From Bacillota bacterium (lineage in GTDB: Bacteria > Bacillota > Desulfotomaculia > Desulfotomaculales > Desulfohalotomaculaceae), in contig VENI01000005.1 in NCBI GenBank assembly GCA_009711615.1, forward strand, positions 434,001 through 498,000: DNA of 64,000 nucleotides, in the 5' to 3' direction. Positions 1 through 7,538 of this stretch are shown here, piece by piece. The notes under the pieces were generated by a model. It had not been told where the DNA came from. It saw nothing but the letters and a program-made list of their open reading frames with translations, and did no database searches. How positions within the stretch are numbered: position 1 is the first letter of the stretch; the number at the start of each line of letters is the position of its first letter. The position numbers were made by a program, and so were the translations under genes.

Positions 1-2281
1 GCCAATCAGTCAGGTATACCCAATATCCATCACCATTGTATACATCACCGTTGTCATCTGTATCGTCGCTGGCATTTGAACCAATCCAGGAAGCGCTGAT
101 AAAGTTTGCCAAGTTGCCAACATATTCACCTGGGTTCCATACTAACTTGGCACCCTTATAAACAGCACCCATGGCCACATAAATATCATCGGATTGGTAC
201 TTTTGGTCGGTATATCTGTTTGCAGTGTCATCCACTGAAATACCAACAATGTTCCATCCAGCATTTAGAGCGCGGTTTTTCGGCATCATAGCTGCTGGAT
301 TGGTTACACGGGCGAAAACATAGTCTATTTCATATTCACTAGGATTCATCGGGCTACTACCCTGGCTAGTCTTTACGAAGTATGCTTTAAGTGGTTCAAC
401 AACTTCAGAACCAGCTACAGTGCGCCAACCATTTTCATCCCATGTCATAATCTTTGAATAGTTAACATTGGCCAGCAGTTCTTCAAAGGTACCATAATTA
501 GCAGGATTACCATCTGCAGCTACGCATTCTTTAGCCAAGTACCTTGGAGTAGAAATTAACTGCCAGGTATCAACAGCCAGTTCACGCTTCAGTTCAATAC
601 CGGTAACAAAGTCTCCGATTGTCATCACGTCTGATTCAATTAAATCTCCGTTTTCGTTAACAAATGAAACCTTAATTTCTACATCCCTATCTGCCCAGCT
701 TTCGTTTGTGTAAATATAGAAGTGGTTTTTAACTGTGCAGTATTCAGCATTGAATGTTTTTCCATCTCCGCAGTCTCCATAGGCAGGGTTGAGGTCTCTA
801 CTAACGGAGAAATCTAATTCTTCGTCAGTTTTAGCATCAACGGCAGATACTAATACTTCATAATCGCCAGCTGCGCCCATTTCGGGATACAGATTACTGT
901 CTAACCATGCAGCGCAAGCCAGTGGCCAACCAGCCCGTGGGTTATCTGTGTCAGTTTCCCAAACCAAAGGCCTTACTTCTAATTCTGCTTTATCTACATA
1001 AGCGATTTGAACATCATTTTGATCACCCTCTAAGCCAACACTGCTTGCCTTTAAGGTAACAGTACCATCTAAGCCCCTTACGATTGGCTTAAAGAATACA
1101 TCTACAGTATTCTGATTGGCAGGTATTGTAACTTTGCCAATTTGATTTTGATCAGCAGCACAATCTGCTGCATTAGCAAAGAAGTGTCCGGCCACTACCG
1201 GAGCCTCAACTCCGTTTTGATAATAATACGCATCTAATTTAATGGTACGCTCCATGGAGTTGGTTGCTAAATTCTCATTGCAAGAATCCAACAACTCAAC
1301 AGTCAATTCATTGCACTTGTTGAACTTAACAAGTCCATCTTCAGTTTCAGCGGCAACTCTTGGGAATACTAAGTCAACCTTTGCTGCCTCATTACCAACT
1401 ATGGTAAGTGGGAAAGCACCGGATTTTAGATACCCAGTTGTATAGAATTTATCTCCATTGTCTTTCTTGTTGTAGTGACGTGCTACAACCCGCACTTCAT
1501 AATCCCCTGCTGCTTCGGGATTATCAAAACAAATGTCAAACTGACGATCTGCGTTTAATTCATGCACATCTGATACGTTGGTCCATGAACCACCCACAGG
1601 GCGCAGTTCTAGATGCACTTCACAATTATCAAGGATCTCGCCAGCGCAATTTACTAAAGCACCAGTGGTGCAGGTATCATCACAGGCGTATCCTATTTGA
1701 TCATAGGTAAGGTTCACATCTACCGGCATGTCGTAGATCGGGAACACTTTGGTCACATCAAAACTGCTGCAACCGCTAAAAGCTACGTCGATGCAGAAAG
1801 ATTCATCTGCACAAGGGTTCTTAACGATTAATGGTTGGTTTGTATCACCAATTTGAATTTTTTCAGCTACCAGGCCAGAAACATCTTGAGGAGTTCCTAA
1901 CTCTTCAAAGGCAGGCAGGGTAAAGGTAGCTGTATTACCGCTAATAACCGGGGTGGGTTGGGCATAGTACCAGTCGCCATAAACATATGCACTAACAGGA
2001 ACAGTTTGCCCGGCTGTTGCCGAAAGGTCAAAGCCACCATCAAATGTAACGGTAATTTCATTTTGATCATTTAAAGTAAAACACGATGCGTCTATATCTA
2101 GGTTATTGATGTTAAGTATATAGGGAATATTTCCCTGCTCAGCTATTCCAAAATCATTTCCATTTGCTTGTACTGTCATCTGGGGCTGCGCCAGAGCAAC
2201 ACCTGCAAACATAAAACAGCATACTGCCATTACTATTAACATGACAGTTAGCTTGCTTACTCTTCGGTTTAGTTGCAACAC
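1..2281 (-). CDS. Large cysteine-rich secreted protein, 3' end outside window
   Basis: Open frame of about 760 codons running off the left edge without a stop. The GTG start at 2281 (TTG at 2278 is the alternative) follows AAGGAGG at 2290-2296 with 8 nt spacing. The N-terminus is a clear Sec signal peptide: basic RR, a hydrophobic stretch, then a VALAQ-type cleavage site near residue 32. The mature part looks like beta-rich extracellular modules and contains about 16 cysteines, many in short-spaced pairs (NPCADESFC, CDDTC). Towards the visible end are two related segments, DTWQLISTP and AGWNIVGIS, separated by an acidic linker; such Trp-containing segments occur in bacterial surface proteins. 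No enzyme motif was recognised. Role inferred: surface, S-layer-associated or adhesive protein. Family not identified. Confidence 0.8.
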   Translation of the reverse strand, partial: MLQLNRRVSKLTVMLIVMAVCCFMFAGVALAQPQMTVQANGNDFGIAEQGNIPYILNINNLDIDASCFTLNDQNEITVTFDGGFDLSATAGQTVPVSAYVYGDWYYAQPTPVISGNTATFTLPAFEELGTPQDVSGLVAEKIQIGDTNQPLIVKNPCADESFCIDVAFSGCSSFDVTKVFPIYDMPVDVNLTYDQIGYACDDTCTTGALVNCAGEILDNCEVHLELRPVGGSWTNVSDVHELNADRQFDICFDNPEAAGDYEVRVVARHYNKKDNGDKFYTTGYLKSGAFPLTIVGNEAAKVDLVFPRVAAETEDGLVKFNKCNELTVELLDSCNENLATNSMERTIKLDAYYYQNGVEAPVVAGHFFANAADCAADQNQIGKVTIPANQNTVDVFFKPIVRGLDGTVTLKASSVGLEGDQNDVQIAYVDKAELEVRPLVWETDTDNPRAGWPLACAAWLDSNLYPEMGAAGDYEVLVSAVDAKTDEELDFSVSRDLNPAYGDCGDGKTFNAEYCTVKNHFYIYTNESWADRDVEIKVSFVNENGDLIESDVMTIGDFVTGIELKRELAVDTWQLISTPRYLAKECVAADGNPANYGTFEELLANVNYSKIMTWDENGWRTVAGSEVVEPLKAYFVKTSQGSSPMNPSEYEIDYVFARVTNPAAMMPKNRALNAGWNIVGISVDDTANRYTDQKYQSDDIYVAMGAVYKGAKLVWNPGEYVGNLANFISASWIGSNASDDTDDNGDVYNGDGYWVYLTDW

Positions 2282-2352
2282 TATACTTACCTCCTTAAAA
2301 TCATGTATAAAGTTCGGTTGGTAATCTTATCTTTTCTCTTACGTTCTTAAAA

Positions 2353-2615
2353 ATAGGCTTTTTTATTTTTAATCCCGCCTGCTACTTAACTAGTTACCAC
2401 CCCCTTCATATATAAGAATTAAAAAATATCATAAAAATATCACCCCTTTCATTGGTTAAATTTTTTATAGTCATATTTACATCGGGCAAAAGTGTGCTGA
2501 TGTATTATTAAAATCAATTATTATTTGCTATAGGTTGGAGGTATACTGTTAGACTTGCTGAAAAATGTTGATATATGATAGTATAAGTATAGGCTTTTTT
2601 ATTTTTAATCCCGCC
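2353..2615 (+). repeat. 27-nt direct repeat pair, about 209 nt apart
   Basis: Two identical 27-nt copies lie at 2353-2379 and 2589-2615. Each begins ATAGGC, continues through a T-rich stretch and ends AATCCCGCC. The right copy runs into the second arm of a terminator hairpin; the left copy stops before it. The left copy therefore looks like a partial duplication of the terminator region. Confidence 0.85.
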
Positions 2616-2634
2616 CTTGAGGCGGTCTTTTTTT
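2611..2634 (+). terminator. Rho-independent terminator reading on the plus strand
   Basis: CCGCC-CTTGA-GGCGG stem-loop followed by TCTTTTTTT. The T tract is on the plus strand only; in the minus direction the hairpin is followed by an A-rich stretch. Both neighbouring genes are on the minus strand, so the transcript it would end is not explained. Confidence 0.7.
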
Positions 2635-2744
2635 GTTTAAACTACTAACCCTCAATTTTATAATTTATGCATATAATTTATATTTAGTACCAACATGTAA
2701 TTTTCTATTTTTTAACCTCCCACGGAGGTATTAGTCTAGCTACC

Positions 2745-3497
2745 TCAACCTCCGCATTTCTTTATAGCTCCATTACTGTCTTCCATGTCTGCCTTTATCG
2801 GCCTATCAACATATTTAGTGCCCCTCCAGGCGATGTCAAATCCGTACATCATGTTTCTAACAGGAAGGCCTTGCACTCCCAATACACCGGTGGCCAGCCC
2901 CGAAGTGTTTCCTGTATAACAGTAAAGAACAATTTCATTTTTTCCACCACTGGCAACATGTTTCGCCAACAGCTTTTTAATTTTCAATACATTCTCAATT
3001 TCAGCTATATTTTTAGATGGTGCTACCCATACTGCTCCAGGGATGTGCGCCTCATCATAATCCTCTTTTTTCCTTAAATCTATCACCAGGGGGTCATTAG
3101 CTTTATTGTCTCCACCATTGTGTCCCTCCCGGTAGTCAGCCAGCATCCTATCGTTGTCGTCATCCAGAATATCTCTAAGGTCCCTTGCCTTAATTAAGTT
3201 GTTCATTATACTAGGGGAATCGCCAGTATTATGGTTTTTACCATTTAAAAAATTATCTCCCTGAAGTTGTTTGATGTTTACAGTAGTTTCTTGTTCATCC
3301 CATTGCACCTGGACACCAAGTTGTTCTGCAACAAACCTTAATGGAACATACACCTGCCCTTCTGAAAGCATAGCCCCAGGTTCTACAGGTGCCTCTTGGT
3401 TATTTATTAATAATTTAACAACCTTACTTGATGCTTCAGCTTGTGATACAAACATAACCGAAAAACACATTAGTACAAACAATAATTTTTTTAACAT
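2745..3497 (-). CDS. Secreted stalk-domain plus rhodanese protein
   Basis: 250 residues, ATG start behind TTAAGGAGG. Residues 1-22 are a signal peptide (cleavage near AEA-SS). Residues about 26-78 match the copper amine oxidase N-terminal domain (VPLRFVAEQLG and WDE signatures), a module common in secreted proteins of Peptococcaceae and Thermoanaerobacterales. Residues about 133-235 are a rhodanese-like domain with VIDLRKKEDYDEAHIPGA and the active-site loop C193-Y-T-G-N-T-S. The catalytic cysteine is present, so sulfurtransferase or persulfide handling outside the membrane is plausible; the substrate cannot be told. The C-terminus ends KKCGG. It lies between the cysteine-rich surface protein and the receiver genes, on the same strand, but the 463-nt gap with a hairpin makes one operon uncertain. 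Confidence 0.85.
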   Translation of the reverse strand: MLKKLLFVLMCFSVMFVSQAEASSKVVKLLINNQEAPVEPGAMLSEGQVYVPLRFVAEQLGVQVQWDEQETTVNIKQLQGDNFLNGKNHNTGDSPSIMNNLIKARDLRDILDDDNDRMLADYREGHNGGDNKANDPLVIDLRKKEDYDEAHIPGAVWVAPSKNIAEIENVLKIKKLLAKHVASGGKNEIVLYCYTGNTSGLATGVLGVQGLPVRNMMYGFDIAWRGTKYVDRPIKADMEDSNGAIKKCGG

Positions 3498-3591
3498 AAT
3501 CTTAACCTCCTTAAGTTTATCTGCAAAATTTTAACATAACTTAATAATACTTCCATCCATCTTAGGTATGATACAAGTCTGAATAATATGT

Positions 3592-4074
3592 TTATTTAAA
3601 CTTAATAGTATTATTTCTATTAATAGTAAAATCTTCAGGAAGTGCACGTTGCACCTCTTCTTTTGTTTCCAGTTGGATACCCCTTGAAGAACCTAGGAAG
3701 AAAAAATATCCTGAATAGCACGAAAGTTCCACTGCTTTTAATAAAAAGCCTGGAAGTATTGGTCCTTGAAGGTACCCATCACATATATTCATAAATCTCT
3801 TTAAATCTTCTTTTGATAATGTAACGGAATTAAAGATTATCAGCTTAGTCCAACCACAAAATTCTTTAAGCTTTTTTAAAACTTGATATTCATCATCTTC
3901 TGTTGAACCAAGCTCATAAACTAAGAGGTCTGGTTGTAGTTCAGAAGCCTCCTTGACAACCTCCGCACCCTCATTTCCTACAACCTCTAAATATTCGGCT
4001 GAATTTATTATTAGCGCCACCCCACCACGTACCACTTTTTGGTTGCAGGTGACCATCACTCTTATTTTTTGCAT
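3592..4074 (-). CDS. Degenerate receiver-only protein of the NarL lineage
   Basis: 160 residues, ATG start with GGGGGATC upstream. It aligns by eye with the two full-length regulators next to it but stops after the receiver part and has no LuxR-type helix-turn-helix. The position of the phospho-accepting Asp is Glu54 (LLVYELG against LLDIYD in the neighbour), and the acidic pocket near residue 10 is TCNQ. It therefore cannot be phosphorylated in the usual way. Possible roles are a constitutive or dominant partner of the neighbouring regulators or a decaying paralogue; the intact frame and good ribosome binding site favour an expressed protein. Confidence 0.7.
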   Translation of the reverse strand: MQKIRVMVTCNQKVVRGGVALIINSAEYLEVVGNEGAEVVKEASELQPDLLVYELGSTEDDEYQVLKKLKEFCGWTKLIIFNSVTLSKEDLKRFMNICDGYLQGPILPGFLLKAVELSCYSGYFFFLGSSRGIQLETKEEVQRALPEDFTINRNNTIKFK

Positions 4075-4118
4075 CTAGATCCCCCTCGTTAAGCCTATGT
4101 ATTTATGCTTACAGAAAT

Positions 4119-4151
4119 ATTAAGGACTTCCATATATAGGAAGTCCTTAAT
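4119..4151 (-). terminator. Strong 13-bp hairpin between receiver genes
   Basis: Perfect inverted repeat ATTAAGGACTTCC / GGAAGTCCTTAAT with a 7-nt AT loop. There is no T tract on either side, so it may end or attenuate transcription only partly, or protect the 3' end of the upstream regulator mRNA. It separates the full-length regulator gene from the receiver-only gene. Confidence 0.5.
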
Positions 4152-4228
4152 AATGTATATTATTTTGTAATATTTAACAATCAGGCTGTAGTATGAATTT
4201 TAATGTGGAGTATTAATACCAAAGTTTC

Positions 4229-4885
4229 TTATCGTGAGTCTTCTTGCAAACCAATCTGGTAAGAGTAAACTATAGCCTGGGCCCTATTCTTTTTACCCAA
4301 CTTACGTAAGATACTGCTAACATGGGTTTTTACTGTGGGTTCGCTTATATATAATTTATTAGCAATTTCACGATTTGAATAATTTTTTGTCATCAAATGA
4401 TAAACTTCTTTTTCACGCCTTGTTAAGGCTGCAACATTACTAGGAATAGTAGTTAATTGAATTGTATTATTAAAAAAGGAAGTTTTCTTTATAGCACCGG
4501 GCAGACATATCACACCAACCCGACAAGCCATTTCCACAACTCTAATCAAGTTAACCCGTATTATTCCCCGAGGAACACACCCATCTAGTCCTTGAGCCAA
4601 TATACCGGTTATACTGTTAACCTGATCATCCCCTATTAACGCTAATATCAAACTACAAGGACATTCATTTTTAAACCTTTTGATTAATGTACTGTATTTT
4701 TGTACATCATCATAGATATCTAATAGAATTACATCCGGCTGAGCTAAACTTAGTTCTTTCACAGCTTCCTCAGTAGAAAAACCTCCTTTTACATCAAATA
4801 TACTTTCTGACTTGAAAATAGTTAATAATCCCCGCCTAATAGAAATATCGTTGCTTACAATGATAATAGTAATCTTATTCATCAC
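4229..4885 (-). CDS. NarL/FixJ-type response regulator
   Basis: 218 residues. Residues 1-125 are a receiver domain with a likely phospho-acceptor Asp56 (VILLDIYD). The acidic pocket is reduced (VSND) and the conserved Lys is Arg (CVPRG), so signalling may differ from classical receivers. Residues about 150-210 are a LuxR/GerE helix-turn-helix (LTRREKEVYHLM, NREIANKLYISEPTVKTHV). GTG at 4885 and ATG at 4882 are both possible behind GGGGGAT. No histidine kinase is in the window. It is closely related to the gene immediately upstream and probably arose by tandem duplication. Confidence 0.85.
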   Translation of the reverse strand: MMNKITIIIVSNDISIRRGLLTIFKSESIFDVKGGFSTEEAVKELSLAQPDVILLDIYDDVQKYSTLIKRFKNECPCSLILALIGDDQVNSITGILAQGLDGCVPRGIIRVNLIRVVEMACRVGVICLPGAIKKTSFFNNTIQLTTIPSNVAALTRREKEVYHLMTKNYSNREIANKLYISEPTVKTHVSSILRKLGKKNRAQAIVYSYQIGLQEDSR

Positions 4886-4935
4886 TATATATCCCCCTAG
4901 GAAGGCAAAGTTAAAATTTACATTTTAACTTGCTT

Positions 4936-5616
4936 TTAGTTACATAGCCTATCAACTAACGGCTTATTTATTAATCCAATTTTATAGGAATGAACCACTG
5001 CTTGAGCCCTATTTTTCTGCCCTAACTTACTAAGAATACTGCTAACATGGGATTTCACTGTTGGCTCGCTAATATATAGTTTTGATGCTATTTCACGGTT
5101 TGTTAAATTATTAGACATTAAATGAAGTATTTCCATTTCCCTCTTAGTAAGGGTTTCAGTTGTTACGCTTTTTCTTAGCTGTTCTAACTTATTATCTGGT
5201 CTAACTTCTGAAATAACTCTTTTATATGTACCAGGAAGAAATATAATATCAGCTCGACATGCTAACTCTACGGCTTTCACCAAACAACTTCGTATAATAC
5301 CTTTATGTAAGCAACTGTTTGCCCCCTGTCCAATCACCTCAGACAACAAGCCATAATGTTCGTTTTCTACCAATGCTATTATTATGCTGTATGGGCACTG
5401 CTTTTTAATTTGGCTTATAACGCTACCATATTTTGTAGGATTGTCAGTAATGTCAATCAAAACTGCATCCGGCTGTTTGTTAACGCAACTATCTTCTGCC
5501 CCTTTGGGTGGAATACTTCCAACAACAGCAAATGCTTCCTCAGATGAAAATATCGATGTAATGCCTAATCTTGTTGAAGGCTCCGCTGTTATTATCATCA
5601 ATCGAATCTCATCCAA
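4936..5616 (-). CDS. NarL/FixJ-type response regulator, riboswitch-led
   Basis: 226 residues, TTG start at 5616 right after an in-frame TGA and behind GGGGGTGAT. The receiver (1-125) keeps a candidate Asp55 (VLIDITD) and Lys (CLHKG), but the N-terminal acidic pair is reduced to TAE. The C-terminal LuxR-type helix-turn-helix (about 155-215: LTKREMEILHLM, NREIASKLYISEPTVKSHV) is intact. It is the first gene of the receiver cluster and the only one with a GEMM riboswitch in its leader. The second regulator starts about 50 nt downstream, so at least these two are probably co-transcribed. Targets unknown; the adjacent surface-protein genes are candidates. Confidence 0.87.
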   Translation of the reverse strand: MDEIRLMIITAEPSTRLGITSIFSSEEAFAVVGSIPPKGAEDSCVNKQPDAVLIDITDNPTKYGSVISQIKKQCPYSIIIALVENEHYGLLSEVIGQGANSCLHKGIIRSCLVKAVELACRADIIFLPGTYKRVISEVRPDNKLEQLRKSVTTETLTKREMEILHLMSNNLTNREIASKLYISEPTVKSHVSSILSKLGQKNRAQAVVHSYKIGLINKPLVDRLCN

Positions 5617-5663
5617 TCAAATCACCCCCATAACCACATACACACCAAAAGAATAGAAAATAC

Positions 5664-5767
5664 ATCCTATCTTCGGTAGCCGGTCCATCATGCCCGTTAA
5701 GATAGTTCGGGTGATCCTGGCTTTGCGCTCCCCTAAAGTAGGAGATTGCCTTTTCGGTATAGGATTA
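5664..5767 (-). ncRNA. GEMM-I (cyclic-di-GMP-type) riboswitch
   Basis: Minus-strand leader ending about 48 nt before the regulator start. Recognisable GEMM-I parts in order: closing stem ATCCTAT (near 5765) with ATAGGAT (5665-5671); GGCAA; a hairpin CTCC...GGGAG; the hallmark GCGCAAAGCCA; a second hairpin (CCCG...CGGG); and GGCTACCG before the closing stem. The second hairpin loop carries sequence unlike the textbook aptamer. The base matching the ligand-contacting G of c-di-GMP-I aptamers appears to be G, which favours c-di-GMP over cGAMP, but this rests on a by-eye alignment. No clear intrinsic terminator follows, so control may be by ribosome-site access. Confidence 0.78.
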
Positions 5768-6031
5768 CTAAAGTTATTAGTATTAATACTTGCTAGAATA
5801 TTCACTAACATTGTTTAATCTTCCTGCTGCATAATTATTGTTATTTTGGAATTATTAGTAAAAATATGCTAATGCCTTGATATATATGTATTTACAGAAG
5901 AAAGATTTTTATAATTATGATAAACTTTGCTACTTTAGTATAAGTGATTTGTTTATAAACCTCAGATCGGTGTCGAATTATTTTAATTCTAACATTATTT
6001 GCATTATAGTTTTCGACATATGGTACATAAA
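5768..6031. other. AT-rich intergenic stretch upstream of the riboswitch
   Basis: Very AT-rich, no gene recognised. Short frames on both strands lack ribosome binding sites and recognisable composition. The promoter for the riboswitch-regulator transcript should lie here (minus strand, about 5770-5830), but no clear -35/-10 pair could be fixed. Confidence 0.5.
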
Positions 6032-6063
6032 AAAGCGAGTAGGATTTTTTTACTACTCGCTTT
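6032..6063 (-). terminator. Terminator downstream of the lipoprotein gene
   Basis: Inverted repeat AAAGCGAGTAG / CTACTCGCTTT with a T-rich continuation on the minus strand. It lies about 110 nt after the stop of the 6173-6895 gene and is the natural end of that transcript. Confidence 0.75.
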
Positions 6064-6172
6064 AACCTTAAGATATCTAGGTGGAGATAATCATTTAAAA
6101 ACTGTGAGGGAGAAGACAAGTTAACACGTTAGTACTAATACAGTACTAGCTTGTGTAAATTATCCCGGCCTA

Positions 6173-6895
6173 CTACTCTTGCATATTTGGAAAATCTCCC
6201 ATCATTTGATTCATATCCATAACTTCAACTCCTGGTGGAAGTTCAAAATCGCTATCAGGGATATCCCCTACTTTTATATCCGAAAAATCTATCGTAGCTT
6301 TTTTTCCATCTATAATTGACTCAACCTTTACTGGTATACCATAATCCTTACTTACCCAAACTGTAACGGGTTCCCCGTTTTCATCTAATACTATTCCTTC
6401 ACATGTATATCCATTCACTTGTTCTGTACCAATCTTTTCGTATTTATTATTAGAACTATATTCCTTACTGTATTCCAAAGGAGAACCCTTAATTTGGGAC
6501 TTAGCCTGTGAAAAGTCTGTTTTCATTGCCATTTGCTCTGACGGCAAATAATTGTATGCAACTTGTTCAGACATGTCAACATACATGATGGCATTCATAC
6601 CTTCGGCATTGAATTCCATTTTGGTCTTTTCACCTTTTACCCATACTCTCCCTTGACTAAGCAGTTGTCCATCTAGACTCATTACCATGTTATAAGATAT
6701 AGCTTTAATACCTTTAGCATTGGCAAACAGTGATGTTAAATTATCTCCGCTTTGTTTATTTGCCTCTTGTTTTGGAGGTTCGCCAGAAGACTTACCTTCA
6801 CCAGCTGTATTCGTATCTCCACCACATCCAGTGAGTAATAAAAAGGTCATTACCACTAAAAATAGAAGTCTAATAATTTGTTTCAATGTATTCAC
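6173..6895 (-). CDS. LolA-fold/DUF4412-like lipoprotein
   Basis: 240 residues, ATG start. Lipoprotein signal peptide with lipobox LLTGC (Cys24), followed by a disordered Gly/Ser/Lys/Glu linker. The rest resembles the outer-membrane-lipoprotein-sorting/DUF4412 family: an SYNMVMSLDG strand pair, GRVWVKGEKTKMEF, a tyrosine-rich middle part, and a C-terminal SDFELPPGVEVMDM segment. In Gram-positive bacteria such proteins are attached to the outer face of the membrane; their ligand is usually unknown. Monocistronic, with its own terminator. Confidence 0.75.
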   Translation of the reverse strand: MNTLKQIIRLLFLVVMTFLLLTGCGGDTNTAGEGKSSGEPPKQEANKQSGDNLTSLFANAKGIKAISYNMVMSLDGQLLSQGRVWVKGEKTKMEFNAEGMNAIMYVDMSEQVAYNYLPSEQMAMKTDFSQAKSQIKGSPLEYSKEYSSNNKYEKIGTEQVNGYTCEGIVLDENGEPVTVWVSKDYGIPVKVESIIDGKKATIDFSDIKVGDIPDSDFELPPGVEVMDMNQMMGDFPNMQE

Positions 6896-6976
6896 TCCTT
6901 ATCAATATTCTCTTGTTTTTACCGTAACCTTACGCTAACCCCCTTTTAATTGATACACGATATTTTAAATATGATA

Positions 6977-7228
6977 TTACTCTCCTTTTCTTCCTCTTGC
7001 CTTCCCCCCTTCCAAAACTTGTAATTTTGGTCTGTTTCCATCTATATTAGAAAGTCTTATTTTACCCACTTCCTTTTCCAAATCTTGTGACAAATACTCT
7101 ACCACCAGCGAAAAGACCCAAAATAACTGCACGGTATCAAGAATGTGATTACTACTGATACTGATACCATTTAGCTTGCGTGTATCGTCGTCTACGTTCA
7201 TTTTTAAGATAATTTCAATGTTATCCAT
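6977..7228 (-). CDS. Small protein of unknown function
   Basis: 83 residues from the ATG at 7228, which sits 7 nt after AAGGGAT; the ATG two codons earlier (7234) is less well spaced. Contains a hydrophobic middle (VQLFWVFSLVVEYLS) and a basic tail (GGKARGRKGE). No family recognised. It is upstream of, and co-directional with, the lipoprotein gene. Expression is supported only by the ribosome binding site. Confidence 0.5.
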   Translation of the reverse strand: MDNIEIILKMNVDDDTRKLNGISISSNHILDTVQLFWVFSLVVEYLSQDLEKEVGKIRLSNIDGNRPKLQVLEGGKARGRKGE

Positions 7229-7538
7229 AAACATATCCCTTCAATATGTATAAGAAATCAGAATTAAGATATCATTTATCTACAACAATTACTTTTCTGC
7301 TTTTGCGAAATGCTATATAAAAATTGCTTTCAAAAAATACCTTTACATAAAAAACGGGCCGGACAAAATCCAACCCATTAATAGAATAATTATATTTAAT
7401 TAATTATCGGAAAATATCAACATTTGGCGAAAAGTTAATATCTAACATACTAATAATCATCTTTACAATAAAATTATTTACAAGTTATAATTAATGGTAA
7501 TTATTGGTGTTACTAATTCTATTTTTTCAGGTGAGGCA
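7229..7538. other. 310-nt divergent intergenic region
   Basis: AT-rich space between the small minus-strand gene and the plus-strand AraC gene, so it should contain both promoters. An imperfect hairpin lies at 7354-7377 (GGGCCGGAC...TCCAACCC). No obvious operator or clear promoter hexamer pair was recognised. Confidence 0.5.

Larger units (their letters stand above)
2282..2744. other. 463-nt AT-rich intergenic region
   Basis: Holds the ribosome binding site of the surface-protein gene, two copies of a 27-nt direct repeat and one hairpin with a T tract on the plus strand. No convincing small ORF with a ribosome binding site was found on either strand. The end next to the rhodanese gene contains an imperfect palindrome around 2717-2728 (CCTCC and GGAGG). 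Confidence 0.6.

Noticed and set aside
2353..2615. 27-nt direct repeats as target-site duplication or attachment sites of a mobile element
   Set aside because: Only about 209 nt of non-coding DNA lie between them and 27 nt is long for a target duplication; partial duplication of a terminator is simpler.
5617..5811. A 64-codon frame on the minus strand ahead of the riboswitch-led regulator
   Set aside because: It lies over the GEMM riboswitch structure and has no ribosome binding site; the RNA explains the sequence.
5892..6119. A 75-codon AT-rich minus-strand frame
   Set aside because: Crosses the lipoprotein terminator hairpin, has Lys/Ile-biased composition and no ribosome binding site.
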